From the NCBI GenBank assembly GCA_038405045.1, contig JBBZIV010000001.1, positions 1 through 64,000 on the forward strand: 64,000 nucleotides of DNA, given 5' to 3'. Each line of letters begins with the position of its first letter. Position 1 is the first letter of the stretch. The notes under the pieces were generated by a model. That model had not been told where the DNA came from. It searched no databases and saw nothing but the letters and a program-made list of their open reading frames with translations. This document shows, piece by piece, positions 15,231 to 24,296 of this stretch. This stretch comes from Sporobacter sp038405045 (lineage in GTDB: Bacteria; Bacillota; Clostridia; Oscillospirales; Oscillospiraceae). The position numbers and the translations under genes were made by a program.

Positions 15231-16012
15231 TCCTTGACAAAATCGCTGCGTCGACACGCCATCGTGTAGCGATGCAAAAAAAACAGATGTCTTTGGAAGA
15301 GATAACAGCGCGCGCCGCCGCCCTGCCGATCGGCGAGTTCCCGTTTGAAGCCGCCTTGAAAAAAAACGATCTTGCCTTTATCTGCGAGCTCAAACACGCG
15401 TCGCCGTCGAAGGGGCTGATTGTTGAGGATTTCCCGTATCTTGAGCTTGCGGAGGCTTACGAGCAGGCAGGGGCGGACGCTGTTTCCGTCCTGACCGAAC
15501 CGGCGTTTTTTCTGGGCAGCAACAGATACCTGACTGAAGTGAGTATGGACATCAAGCTGCCAATACTCCGGAAGGATTTTATCCTTGATGACTACCAGCT
15601 TTACGAGTCTAAACTCATCCGCGCCAATGCGGTTTTACTCATCTGCGCACTCTTGGACGGCGAGACGATTAAAAGGTCTATCGGGATATGCGACAGCCTT
15701 GGTCTCTCCGCGCTTGTAGAGGCGCACGATGAGACGGAGGTTAAAACGGCCCTCGCGGCGGGCGCGCGGATTATCGGCGTCAACAACCGCGACCTTCAGA
15801 CGTTTGAGGTTGACATCAACAACAGCATTCGGCTCCGGCCGCTCGTGCCGGACAGTATCCTGTTCGTCGCCGAGAGCGGGATACAAACGGCGGACGATAT
15901 CGCCGCACTCCGGCAGGCGGGTGTCGACGCTGTTTTAATCGGGGAGACTTTGATGAAAAGCGCCGATAAAAAAGCGGCGCTCGCAGCGCTCAAGGGAGAA
16001 CCATCCGAATGA
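15227..16012 (+). CDS. trpC: indole-3-glycerol phosphate synthase
   Basis: The 261-residue TIM barrel closes the indole ring from carboxyphenylaminodeoxyribulose phosphate. Motifs are ICELKHASPSKGLI (about residues 50-63), the catalytic Lys region LPILRKDFILDDYQ, and GVNNRDLQTFEVD and FVAESGI near the phosphate site. It overlaps both neighbours by four bases, indicating tight coupling. The protein is separate from TrpF, not fused as in enterobacteria. Confidence 0.97.
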   Translation: MILDKIAASTRHRVAMQKKQMSLEEITARAAALPIGEFPFEAALKKNDLAFICELKHASPSKGLIVEDFPYLELAEAYEQAGADAVSVLTEPAFFLGSNRYLTEVSMDIKLPILRKDFILDDYQLYESKLIRANAVLLICALLDGETIKRSIGICDSLGLSALVEAHDETEVKTALAAGARIIGVNNRDLQTFEVDINNSIRLRPLVPDSILFVAESGIQTADDIAALRQAGVDAVLIGETLMKSADKKAALAALKGEPSE

Positions 16013-16617
16013 AAATTAAAATATGCGGGCTGAAGCGGCTGGAGGATATAGACGCCGTCAATCGCTACAGGCCGGATTATATCGGCTTTGTCTTCGCCGA
16101 GAGCAAAAGAAGGGTGACGCCAACACAGGCCGCAGCCCTGAAAAGGCAGCTTGCTGCTGATATCAAGGCCGTCGGCGTTTTTGTGGACGCCGGGCTTGAT
16201 GACATTGCAAGCCTCTGCCAAAGCGGCGTGATTGACGCCGTCCAGCTGCACGGTGACGAAAGCGCGGATTTCATGGTACAATTAAAACGGCTGGTCGCAC
16301 AGCCTGTCATCAAGGCTGTCCGTGTGCAAAGCCGTGAGCAGATTCAAATGGCCGAGGCGCTGCCGTGCGACTTTCTGCTGCTCGATACGTATCGTGAAAA
16401 CGTGTATGGCGGCACCGGCGAATGTTTTGATACGGCGCTCATTCCGCCGCTTCAAAAACCGTTTTTTTTAGCCGGTGGCTTAAATGCCGATAATATCAAA
16501 AAAGCCGCATCATCGCGCCCTTATTGCCTCGACATCAGCAGCGGCGTTGAGACAAACGGTGTCAAGGACGCGGAGAAAATCTATAAAATTGTTAAAATCA
16601 TCAGGGAGGAATGCTAA
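16009..16617 (+). CDS. trpF: phosphoribosylanthranilate isomerase
   Basis: The 202-residue TIM barrel performs the Amadori step before TrpC. The catalytic Cys is in MKIKICGLKRLED, followed by DYIGFVFAESKRRV, QLHGDE and the phosphate-binding LAGGLNADN and DISSGVE segments. AGGGAG precedes its ATG. The stop codon is directly followed by the trpB ATG. Confidence 0.96.
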   Translation: MKIKICGLKRLEDIDAVNRYRPDYIGFVFAESKRRVTPTQAAALKRQLAADIKAVGVFVDAGLDDIASLCQSGVIDAVQLHGDESADFMVQLKRLVAQPVIKAVRVQSREQIQMAEALPCDFLLLDTYRENVYGGTGECFDTALIPPLQKPFFLAGGLNADNIKKAASSRPYCLDISSGVETNGVKDAEKIYKIVKIIREEC

Positions 16618-17799
16618 ATGAAGGGACGGTTTGGCGACCACGGCGGGCAGTATGTGCCGGAGACGTTGATGAACGCCCTCATCGAGCTTGAAAAAGCCTA
16701 TGACACTTATAAAAATGACGCCGCGTTTAACGCGGAGCTGGACGCGCTTTTAAAGAATTACGCGGGCAGGCCGTCGCTTCTATATTTTGCCGAGCGCATG
16801 ACGCGAGACCTCGGCGGGGCTAAAATCTATTTGAAACGCGAGGACCTCAACCACACCGGTTCACATAAGATCAACAACGTGCTCGGGCAGGTGCTGCTGG
16901 CTAAAAAGATGGGGAAAACGCGTGTCATCGCCGAGACGGGCGCGGGGCAGCACGGCGTCGCCACGGCGACGGCGGCGGCGCTCATGGATCTGGAATGTGA
17001 CATTTTCATGGGCCGGGAAGATACCGAGCGCCAGGCACTCAACGTCTACCGCATGGAGCTTTTGGGCGCGCGCGTCCACCCTGTAACGAGCGGAACCCAG
17101 ACGCTCAAGGACGCCGTGAATGAGACGATGCGCGAATGGACGGCGCGCATCGCCGACACCCATTACGTCCTCGGCTCCGTGATGGGGCCGCACCCTTTCC
17201 CGACGATTGTGCGCGATTTTCAAAGCATCATTGGCAGGGAGGTCCGCGCGCAGATGCTGGCGCTGGAAGGCAGACTGCCTGACGCGCTACTTGCCTGCGT
17301 CGGCGGCGGGTCAAATGCCATGGGGCTGTTTTACGACTTTATCGGGGACGAAACCGTCCGTCTCATCGGCTGCGAGGCGGCAGGGCGCGGCGCCGAGACA
17401 AAAGAGACGGCAGCCACGATTGCCACCGGTACCATGGGCATCTTCCACGGTATGAAGAGCTATTTCTGCCAGGACGAATACGGGCAGATTGCGCCCGTCT
17501 ATTCGATTTCCGCGGGGCTGGATTACCCCGGCATCGGGCCGGAGCACGCGCACCTGCACGACCTCGGGCGCGCCGAATACGTCCCGGTGACGGACGATGA
17601 GGCGGTCGACGCTTTCGAGTACCTCTCGCGGCTGGAGGGGATCATCCCCGCCGTTGAGAGCGCGCACGCCGTGGCTTACGCCCGCCGCCTCGCGCCGACG
17701 ATGCAAAAGGAGCAGATCATTGTCGTCAACCTCTCCGGACGGGGGGACAAGGATGTGGCGGCGATTGCGCGGTATAAGGGGGTGGATCTGCATGAATAG
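16618..17799 (+). CDS. trpB: tryptophan synthase beta chain
   Basis: The 393-residue PLP enzyme condenses indole with serine. The PLP lysine lies in HTGSHKINN (about residues 80-88), the phosphate loop is GGGSNAMG near 227-234, and the AETGAGQHG loop is near 104-112. It begins FGDHGGQYVPE, the classic TrpB1 start. It overlaps trpA by eight bases and forms the alpha2-beta2 complex with it. Confidence 0.98.
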   Translation: MKGRFGDHGGQYVPETLMNALIELEKAYDTYKNDAAFNAELDALLKNYAGRPSLLYFAERMTRDLGGAKIYLKREDLNHTGSHKINNVLGQVLLAKKMGKTRVIAETGAGQHGVATATAAALMDLECDIFMGREDTERQALNVYRMELLGARVHPVTSGTQTLKDAVNETMREWTARIADTHYVLGSVMGPHPFPTIVRDFQSIIGREVRAQMLALEGRLPDALLACVGGGSNAMGLFYDFIGDETVRLIGCEAAGRGAETKETAATIATGTMGIFHGMKSYFCQDEYGQIAPVYSISAGLDYPGIGPEHAHLHDLGRAEYVPVTDDEAVDAFEYLSRLEGIIPAVESAHAVAYARRLAPTMQKEQIIVVNLSGRGDKDVAAIARYKGVDLHE

Positions 17800-18574
17800 G
17801 ATTGGCGATGTTTTTAACAACAAAAAGGCGTTTATCCCGTTTATCACGGCAGGAGACCCGACTCTTGAGACGACCGAGCGCCTCGTTTTAGCCATGGCGG
17901 CGGCAGGGGCCGACCTTATCGAGCTCGGCATCCCGTTTTCTGATCCCATCGCCGAGGGTCCTGTCATTCAGGCAGCGGATGAGCGGGCGCTGTCGTCCGG
18001 GACGACGACGGATAAAATATTTGACGCCGTCCGGCGCATCCGGGAAAAAACGAATGTCCCGCTGGCTTTTATGACGTACATCAATCCGATTTTCGCCTAC
18101 GGCACAAAGCGGTTTTTGCAAAACTGCCGGGAGACCGGGGTTGACGCAGTCATTGTGCCCGATTTGCCCTTTGAGGAAAAGGGCGAGATCGGGCCGATGT
18201 GTCAGGAATACGGCGTGGCGCTCATTTCGCTCATCGCGCCGACGTCAAACGAGCGCATCGAAAAGATTGCGCGGGAAGCGGAGGGCTTCGTCTACGTCGT
18301 TTCATCGCTCGGCGTGACAGGCGTGCGACAGGAAATTGTTACCGATCTGAACGCCATGATCGCCGCCGTTAGAAAAGCAAACGATATCCCCTGCGCCGTC
18401 GGCTTCGGCATTTCGACGCCGGAGCAGGCGAAAGAAATTTCGAAAACCGCGGACGGTGTCATCGTCGGCAGCGCCATCGTCAAAATCGTCGCGCAGTATG
18501 GGGAGCAGGCCGATGGGCCGGTTGGCGACTACGTCCACCGGATGAAATCGGCGCTATCGGGAAACGAGGTATAG
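17792..18574 (+). CDS. trpA: tryptophan synthase alpha chain
   Basis: The 260-residue TIM barrel cleaves indole-3-glycerol phosphate and channels indole to TrpB. Catalytic Glu and Asp lie in LIELGIPFSDPIAEGPVIQ (about residues 48-66), with PDLPFEE and the phosphate-site VGFGIS and DGVIVGSAIV later. The true start is the ATG at 17792, inside the end of trpB, with AAGGGGGTGG upstream; a longer open frame into trpB is not coding. Confidence 0.97.
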   Translation: MNRIGDVFNNKKAFIPFITAGDPTLETTERLVLAMAAAGADLIELGIPFSDPIAEGPVIQAADERALSSGTTTDKIFDAVRRIREKTNVPLAFMTYINPIFAYGTKRFLQNCRETGVDAVIVPDLPFEEKGEIGPMCQEYGVALISLIAPTSNERIEKIAREAEGFVYVVSSLGVTGVRQEIVTDLNAMIAAVRKANDIPCAVGFGISTPEQAKEISKTADGVIVGSAIVKIVAQYGEQADGPVGDYVHRMKSALSGNEV

Positions 18575-18575
18575 G

Positions 18576-19406
18576 ATGGATGGTAACGAATCGTTAAAAG
18601 CCGCCAGCCGCACGGGACATCCCGACGACACACACATCACAATCGGCGGCGTGACGCTTGGCGAGGGCACGTTTCATGTCATCGCCGGGCCGTGCTCTGT
18701 TGAAAGCGAAGAACAGATTTTAAAGGTCGCGCAATCAGCCAAAGAGAGCGGGGCAACGCTTTTGCGCGGCGGGGCTTTCAAGCCGCGCTCGTCGCCGTAT
18801 GCCTTTCAGGGGTTACAAGAAAAGGGCCTTCTCTATCTCCTTGCCGCCAAGCGTTTAACAGGCCTGCCGATCGTCACGGAAATCATGAATCAGACACAGC
18901 TGCCGCTGTTTGAGGAGATTGACGTCATTCAAATCGGCGCTCGGAATATGCAGAACTTTGACCTCTTAAAAGAGGTCGGACGCTGGCAAAAGCCCATTGT
19001 TTTAAAACGCGGTCTATCCAGTACGATTGAAGAATTCCTCATGAGCGCCGAGTATATCATGGCGGAAGGGAACTCAAACGTCATCCTCTGTGAGCGGGGC
19101 ATCCGCACGTTTGAGACGATGACGCGCAACACACTGGACATCTCCGCCGTACCGCTCCTTAAGCAGAAATCGCACCTGCCCGTCATTGTTGACCCGAGCC
19201 ATGCCGCGGGTATCAGAAGCCTCGTCCCGGCGCTCTCAAAAGCCGCCGTCGCCGCGGGTGCCGACGGTTTGATGATCGAAACACACAACGACCCGCAGAG
19301 CGCCCTCTCCGACGGCGCGCAGTCCTTAGACCTTGAGCAATTCCGTGACCTGTGCGCCGATATTTTAAGACGCGCGGCTTTTGAGGGGAAAAGGACGGCG
19401 ATTTAA
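18576..19406 (+). CDS. aroF: 3-deoxy-7-phosphoheptulonate (DAHP) synthase, AroF type
   Basis: The 276-residue class I-beta DAHP synthase starts the shikimate pathway from phosphoenolpyruvate and erythrose 4-phosphate. Motifs are VIAGPCSVESEEQ (about residues 35-47), RGGAFKPRSSPYAFQG, and VDPSHAAG near residue 208. No regulatory domain (ACT or chorismate mutase) is fused, so feedback must act elsewhere. It starts one base after trpA ends, so it is a member of the T-box operon and precursor supply is coupled to tryptophan demand. Confidence 0.96.
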   Translation: MDGNESLKAASRTGHPDDTHITIGGVTLGEGTFHVIAGPCSVESEEQILKVAQSAKESGATLLRGGAFKPRSSPYAFQGLQEKGLLYLLAAKRLTGLPIVTEIMNQTQLPLFEEIDVIQIGARNMQNFDLLKEVGRWQKPIVLKRGLSSTIEEFLMSAEYIMAEGNSNVILCERGIRTFETMTRNTLDISAVPLLKQKSHLPVIVDPSHAAGIRSLVPALSKAAVAAGADGLMIETHNDPQSALSDGAQSLDLEQFRDLCADILRRAAFEGKRTAI

Positions 19407-19410
19407 TGAT

Positions 19411-19890
19411 ATGAACATCGAAAAAGCCGATTTTGAGGATCTCGCGCACCTGATAGAGGTGCAGCATCTGGCGTATCGGAGCCAGGCGGAGCTGCTTTGT
19501 GATTTTTCGATTGACCCGCTTCTTGAGACGCTGGACGCGCTGGAGGCAGCCTTTCCGCAGCATATAATTCTAAAGGCCGTCGCCCCTGATGGGGCGCTTA
19601 TTGGCTCGGTTCGCGGGCGTTGCGACGGTGAGACGTGTTATGTCGGGCGGCTTTTTGTCCACCCGGCATACCGCGGGCGCGGCCTTGGCGCCCGCCTGCT
19701 GACTGCAATCGAAACAGCATGCCCGAAAGGGCGCTATGAGCTGTTTACGAGCAGCAAAAGCATTGGCAATATCCGGCTGTATGAGCGCATGGGGTATAGA
19801 CGCTTTCAGGAAAGCGAGATGCTCGATGCCGGGTATCGGCTTGTGTATCTGGAAAAAAAGTCCCCGGCGGACAGAAGCGGACACATGTAA
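19411..19890 (+). CDS. GNAT family N-acetyltransferase
   Basis: The 159-residue acetyltransferase has the acetyl-CoA motif YVGRLFVHPAYRGRGLGARLL (split as YVGRLFVHP and YRGRGLGARLL, about residues 76-96) and a C-terminal GYRFQ-like GYRRFQESEMLDAGY segment. Its substrate cannot be read. The ATG at 19411 lies four bases past the aroF stop, so it is probably the last gene of the trp transcript, although its ribosome binding site is poor. A terminator follows directly. Confidence 0.85.
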   Translation: MNIEKADFEDLAHLIEVQHLAYRSQAELLCDFSIDPLLETLDALEAAFPQHIILKAVAPDGALIGSVRGRCDGETCYVGRLFVHPAYRGRGLGARLLTAIETACPKGRYELFTSSKSIGNIRLYERMGYRRFQESEMLDAGYRLVYLEKKSPADRSGHM

Positions 19891-19892
19891 AG

Positions 19893-19925
19893 GGCGCGTA
19901 TCGAGATCGATACGCGCCTGCTTCT
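19893..19925. terminator. bidirectional terminator at the end of the trp operon
   Basis: GGCGCGTATCGA and TCGATACGCGCC pair across two bases and are followed by TGCTTCTTTA. It also lies past the convergent SLH gene. Confidence 0.75.
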
Positions 19926-19938
19926 TTATCGTTAATAT

Positions 19939-22900
19939 TTACAGCGCCAGAGCCTTAAACAAAATGACGGCCATTTCCGCGCGGCTGATGTTTGCTTTCG
20001 GGTTCAGCTTTCCGCCGGAACCGGTGAGCACACCCGCTTTAACGAGTGTTGCCATAGCAGGGACGGCATAGTCTGAAATACTCGCGGCATCGGAAAAGGC
20101 CGCGAGATCGGCACTCGTCCCCGGCGTTAAATTTTTGCCACGAACGCGGAGCGCCTGCAGGAGAATCACCATGGCGTCCTGCCGCGTGAGGGCGGCCGTC
20201 GGATAAAACTTCCCGTCGGTGCCCTTGATGATCCCATAATATTTGGCGGCGGAGACAGCACCGGCGTAATAGGCGTCTCCGGGTACGTCTGAAAAGTTGT
20301 CAACACCGCCCGTTAAATTAAAGGCCCTTGTAACCATAATGATAAAGTCCGCGCGCCGGACATTGTCCCCCGGGTGGTATTTTCCGTCCCCGGCGCCTTT
20401 GACGACACCGTTTTTATAAAGGTATGTGACGGCGTCTCCGGCCCAAGCATAACCGGTAAGGTCTGTAAATGGCATGGTACTGACAGACGGATCGCCAACG
20501 ATGAACTTGAGCTTCCCGGCGTAAGTGGCACCGCTCGCTGTGGCGGCCGTGAAGACGACGGTTACAAGGCCGGTGAAATCCTTTGCCGGGACGAAGGTGA
20601 TACCCGAGAGGTCGGGCGCTGCCCCATCGAAATACTTTGTTCCGCCGGTAACAGCCGTCCCCGTCTTCTTCTCAGCGTCATACGCTTCAAAAAGTGCGCC
20701 GCTTGATGATGGCGGCGGTGAAAAGGTCACGCTTTTAAGCAGTGAGCCTGTTACAGAGACGAACTCCTTAGAAAAATCTTTGCCGGATATGGTGACCGCG
20801 CCGTTTTTTGAAACAGAATAGGTGATGATGCCCGCCGGGCTGTCAACGACCTGTATCACAATCTTTCCCGTATATGCTTGGCCTGATGCCGTATAGCCGG
20901 TGAAATTAATCTCGACAGCGCCTGTGTAGTTTGAATACGGGACGAAGGAGACAAGTGATAGATACGAAGGCTGAAAAATAGAATAGGCGGCGCCCTGCGT
21001 GACAGCGGCGTCATACCGGCCAGTGAGCGTGTAGTTATAATATAGCGTGCCGCGGGCAGAGGAGGGAAGCGTAAAGGTGACGTAGGACAACGCTTTGCCG
21101 GTTGCGGCGGAAAACGACGCCTGAAAGGCGGCGGCGTCAAACTGAAGCGGCGCGTTTTTATCCGTCATCAGGCTCAAGGTCCCGCCGGGGGCGTTTACAA
21201 CGGAAACTGTAATTGTTCCCGTGATAAAAGCGCCGCCCTGCGTATAGGCGTTATAGGTGATGGCGGCCGTGCCGATAAAATCCTTGGCCGGGACGAACGT
21301 GACACGCGCAAGATTTGGGCTTTTACCGACGTAATATTTCGTTGCCGCGGCGACAGCCGTGCCCTTTCCGGTCGCGATATCATAGCCCTCATACAGAGCC
21401 CCGGTATTCTTGTCCGGTATTGTAAAAGTAACGTAGGACACGGGATACCCCGTCAAAGCCAAAAATCGCGCCTGCAGGTCGGTTGCCGGGAAGGCCATCG
21501 GGACGTTCATGTCGGTCGTATAAGACATCGTGCCGCCCGTTATAAACGGCACCGTGTAAGAAGCAGCTGTGGCCCACGTTGCGGTAGTGACCTTGGCGTC
21601 TGCCGTTGCCGACCAATTGAAAGCGGCCTGCGTATTCGTACTGGTACTTTTGGTCGCCAGTCGGAGACTCGAAATATAAGAAGCCGGAATGACGGCACCC
21701 GTCGTCAGCGGCGTGTTGGCGGATAGGGCCGAATAGCCGTATAGATCGCTTTTCGGCAGGGCTGTTGTCAAATAGAGATATCCGTCGGCACTATTTGGAA
21801 TGGATGTCAGTTTGATATAGGAGACAGACGCCGTCGAGGGTGTCACGATGAAATGAGACGGTAAGACCGTATATGTTGCGCCCTTGAGTATCGGCGATGG
21901 CGCGGAGTAGGGAGACAGCGTCAACGTGGGGGAGGCGATTGTGAAACGACCCGTACCGACAGCTGAAAAACCAGCCTTGTTCGACACGCGCCAGTTAAAT
22001 GTCGCCGTGCCGACGGTGTTGGCCTGAAAGGTCAGGCTTGGCAGCTGCGCCGCCGAGACAACCGTTGTCGCCGTGAAGGCCGACGCACCGAGATACCAGG
22101 TGCCATAGGCTGTATTTGTCGGTGTGATTTCGACGGAGACGAGTGGTGTGCCGTAGAGATTGCAGTAAGCGGCAAAATAACTGCCGGAAAATGTTATGAC
22201 AGTGCCTTTGCTGACGTCATTATCAATCGGGGTCGTCATCGTCGGGGCTTGGTAGGCGGTGATGGTTAAAACAACATTGCCGATTGGATGCGCGCCGACC
22301 GCGTCTGACGCCTCATATGCCTTAACGTCGTATGACACGGTGCCGGTCGACGCTGTCGGAAACGTGATGGCATCGCCAATCGGAATGAGCGTTCCGAAGG
22401 TATAGCTCATGTTATTAACCTTCAGCGCGCCGAAGGCCGGGTTGCTGCCGCTGATGGATATGTAACCAAGCGCGTCGCCGTCGTTTTGCGTATATTTTGA
22501 CAGGAGGTCGGCGTTTGTGACGGATACCGTTCCGAGAGCGAGCGTCTCCTTGGCAATCGTCCCAGAAAAGGCCGGCGCGAGGGCTGCGGCCCTGACGACG
22601 CTGATGGTATAGTTTGTTTGATTTTTCGGCGTCCCATCGGCGTCAGTCACACCATTATAGGTCACGGTCATTGGAACAGGTGCCCCATCAACTATAGCGG
22701 CACCGACGGACGCGACAACATTTTTGTATAAAGACGTGTTAAACGATAAAAGAAGACCGTTTGAAAGGTCAACCGTTCCAAGTGCATAACTGTGCGCGAC
22801 GGTGAGCGTGATGGCGCGTGCTGCGCCGGTTACGGCGACGGCATCCGTGTCGGTGTGGCCGAGCGCGGTGAGTACGTTGGCGTCATCGGCTGCCAGTGCG

Positions 22901-22968
22901 GGCGGTAGGAGACCAACCGTTAAAACGGCGGCAAGGAGGACGGCAAGCGCGTTTTTCATCAGTTTCAT
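19939..22968 (-). CDS. secreted surface protein with three SLH domains
   Basis: A 1009-residue exported protein. A signal peptide with hydrophobic core LAVLLAAVLTVGLLPPALA covers residues 1-26. The middle is Thr/Ser/Gly-rich beta-sandwich-like sequence, including three related units of about 115 residues (roughly 485-835) that each contain a VTFT or VTFS strand, a GALYE/GTLYY/GALFE strand and a VTFVPAKDF-like strand. The C-terminus carries three S-layer homology domains (about 835-1009) with FSDVPGDAYYAGAV, FSDAASISDYAVPAM and ISRAEMAVILFKAL, which anchor proteins to cell-wall polymers. GGAGGG precedes the ATG. The gene lies 15 bases after DUF1697, probably read from the same transcript. Confidence 0.9.
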   Translation of the reverse strand: MKLMKNALAVLLAAVLTVGLLPPALAADDANVLTALGHTDTDAVAVTGAARAITLTVAHSYALGTVDLSNGLLLSFNTSLYKNVVASVGAAIVDGAPVPMTVTYNGVTDADGTPKNQTNYTISVVRAAALAPAFSGTIAKETLALGTVSVTNADLLSKYTQNDGDALGYISISGSNPAFGALKVNNMSYTFGTLIPIGDAITFPTASTGTVSYDVKAYEASDAVGAHPIGNVVLTITAYQAPTMTTPIDNDVSKGTVITFSGSYFAAYCNLYGTPLVSVEITPTNTAYGTWYLGASAFTATTVVSAAQLPSLTFQANTVGTATFNWRVSNKAGFSAVGTGRFTIASPTLTLSPYSAPSPILKGATYTVLPSHFIVTPSTASVSYIKLTSIPNSADGYLYLTTALPKSDLYGYSALSANTPLTTGAVIPASYISSLRLATKSTSTNTQAAFNWSATADAKVTTATWATAASYTVPFITGGTMSYTTDMNVPMAFPATDLQARFLALTGYPVSYVTFTIPDKNTGALYEGYDIATGKGTAVAAATKYYVGKSPNLARVTFVPAKDFIGTAAITYNAYTQGGAFITGTITVSVVNAPGGTLSLMTDKNAPLQFDAAAFQASFSAATGKALSYVTFTLPSSARGTLYYNYTLTGRYDAAVTQGAAYSIFQPSYLSLVSFVPYSNYTGAVEINFTGYTASGQAYTGKIVIQVVDSPAGIITYSVSKNGAVTISGKDFSKEFVSVTGSLLKSVTFSPPPSSSGALFEAYDAEKKTGTAVTGGTKYFDGAAPDLSGITFVPAKDFTGLVTVVFTAATASGATYAGKLKFIVGDPSVSTMPFTDLTGYAWAGDAVTYLYKNGVVKGAGDGKYHPGDNVRRADFIIMVTRAFNLTGGVDNFSDVPGDAYYAGAVSAAKYYGIIKGTDGKFYPTAALTRQDAMVILLQALRVRGKNLTPGTSADLAAFSDAASISDYAVPAMATLVKAGVLTGSGGKLNPKANISRAEMAVILFKALAL

Positions 22969-22983
22969 CGTTGACCCTCCGGT

Positions 22984-23535
22984 TTAGCGTTTGGTCATGG
23001 CCGACAGGATTTTTAAAATGGTGTTCATATTTCGGGACGTCAGCTTATCTTTGTATTTTTTATGCCCAAGTGCTTTTGAACCAAAGGCGCTGTCAAGGGT
23101 TTTGCCGACGGGAACAATCCAGAAAGCGCCGTCTTCCGCCGGGACAAATGCTTCTCCCAGCTCATGCGGGAGGGTGTTAAAAAGGCTAATGAGCTCAGAA
23201 ACCGTCTCGTCGTTATCGCAGAAGAGCCAGTAAATATGACAATGCTCCGGCACGGCAATTGATGTCGAGGCGTTCAGAACGGCTTGAAGGGCCTTTTCCG
23301 AACGGACGAAAACGGTGCCGGCATTCATGAAAAATGTGCCGAGCGCTTTTTCAGAAAGCGCTTTGAGCGACGCTGCCTGATGCGCATCAGCCGTCAGGAC
23401 GACATTGCCGGTGGCAAGAATCGTCTGTGCATCGTAAAAGCCCAGGTCTGTAAAGACTTTTTTCAGGTCGCTCATAATCATTTTTTTCCCGCCGGTGTTG
23501 ACACCGCGCAGAAAAATACAGTATTTTTCCGCCAT
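22984..23535 (-). CDS. DUF1697 family protein
   Basis: The 183-residue protein has the typical DUF1697 opening YCIFLRGVNTGGKKMIMSDLK and the internal ILATGNVVL strand, ending with a conserved SRNMNTILKI segment. Function is unknown in the family. AGAGGCGG lies upstream of the ATG. It shares a strand and a 15-base spacing with the SLH gene but no functional link is evident. Confidence 0.88.
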   Translation of the reverse strand: MAEKYCIFLRGVNTGGKKMIMSDLKKVFTDLGFYDAQTILATGNVVLTADAHQAASLKALSEKALGTFFMNAGTVFVRSEKALQAVLNASTSIAVPEHCHIYWLFCDNDETVSELISLFNTLPHELGEAFVPAEDGAFWIVPVGKTLDSAFGSKALGHKKYKDKLTSRNMNTILKILSAMTKR

Positions 23536-23608
23536 ATATGGCCGCCTCTTTCGCGATATTGTTTAACAGTGATATGTCGAAGGAGTTGTTGCAAAATGCC
23601 GCCCGGGA

Positions 23609-23637
23609 TTGAATTTGCCCGCCGCTGCTGGTATAGT
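23609..23637 (+). promoter_or_regulatory. promoter of the carbonic anhydrase gene
   Basis: TTGAAT (23609-23614), a 17-base spacer and TATAGT (23632-23637). It shows that the in-frame TTG at 23609 is promoter, not a start codon. Confidence 0.7.
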
Positions 23638-23668
23638 AAATGACATCAACTTTGAACGGAGAATGATC

Positions 23669-24244
23669 ATGACAGCAGCGGAAGCCATTGAAAAACTAAA
23701 AGCAGGCAACGGGCGGTTTGTGTCCGGCAAACAGAGCGATAAAGAGCTGGGCGCGGCAAAACGCCGGGATTTAACCGAAAACGGGCAGCACCCGTTTGCC
23801 GTCATCGTCTGCTGCAGTGATTCGCGCGTTGCACCGGAAATCCTGTTCGATCAGGGGCTCGGTGATATTTTTATCATCAGAACGGCCGGAAACGTCGTCG
23901 ATGACATTGGGCTTGGCAGCATCGAATATGGCGCGGAGCATTTAAACGTCCCGGTCATCGTCGTACTTGGGCATGAAAAATGCGGCGCCGTTAAAGCAAC
24001 AGTCGACGGCGGCGAGATGCACGGCTGCATCAAAGCCATTGCCGATAAAATCAAACCGTCCCTTGAAAAGGTGCGCACCAGTTCCGACGTTTACGGGGCG
24101 TGCGAGGATGAAAATGTCCGCACGACTGTTGCGGAGATCAAAAGGAATCCTGTCATTGCAGAACTGATTGAGGAAGACCGCGTCACGGTTGTCGGCGCGA
24201 AGTACGCCATTTTAAGCGGCGTTGTAACCTTCTTCGAAAACTAA
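23669..24244 (+). CDS. beta-class carbonic anhydrase
   Basis: The 191-residue zinc enzyme interconverts CO2 and bicarbonate. Zinc and catalytic residues are in CCSDSRVAPE (Cys-Asp-Arg, about residues 50-59) and GHEKCGAV (His-x2-Cys). The ATG at 23669 has GGAGA six bases upstream; an ATG at 23663 is alternative. It is monocistronic between its own promoter and a terminator. Bicarbonate supply for carboxylating enzymes is the likely role in an anaerobe. Confidence 0.93.
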   Translation: MTAAEAIEKLKAGNGRFVSGKQSDKELGAAKRRDLTENGQHPFAVIVCCSDSRVAPEILFDQGLGDIFIIRTAGNVVDDIGLGSIEYGAEHLNVPVIVVLGHEKCGAVKATVDGGEMHGCIKAIADKIKPSLEKVRTSSDVYGACEDENVRTTVAEIKRNPVIAELIEEDRVTVVGAKYAILSGVVTFFEN

Positions 24245-24255
24245 AGCGATTTGAT

Positions 24256-24293
24256 GAAAACAGCCGGCCGGTTTGCCCGACCGGCTGTTTTTG
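24256..24293. terminator. bidirectional terminator
   Basis: AAAACAGCCGG and CCGGCTGTTTTT arms around a GC-rich loop, between the convergent carbonic anhydrase and EAL/HDOD genes. Confidence 0.85.
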
Positions 24294-24296
24294 CCC

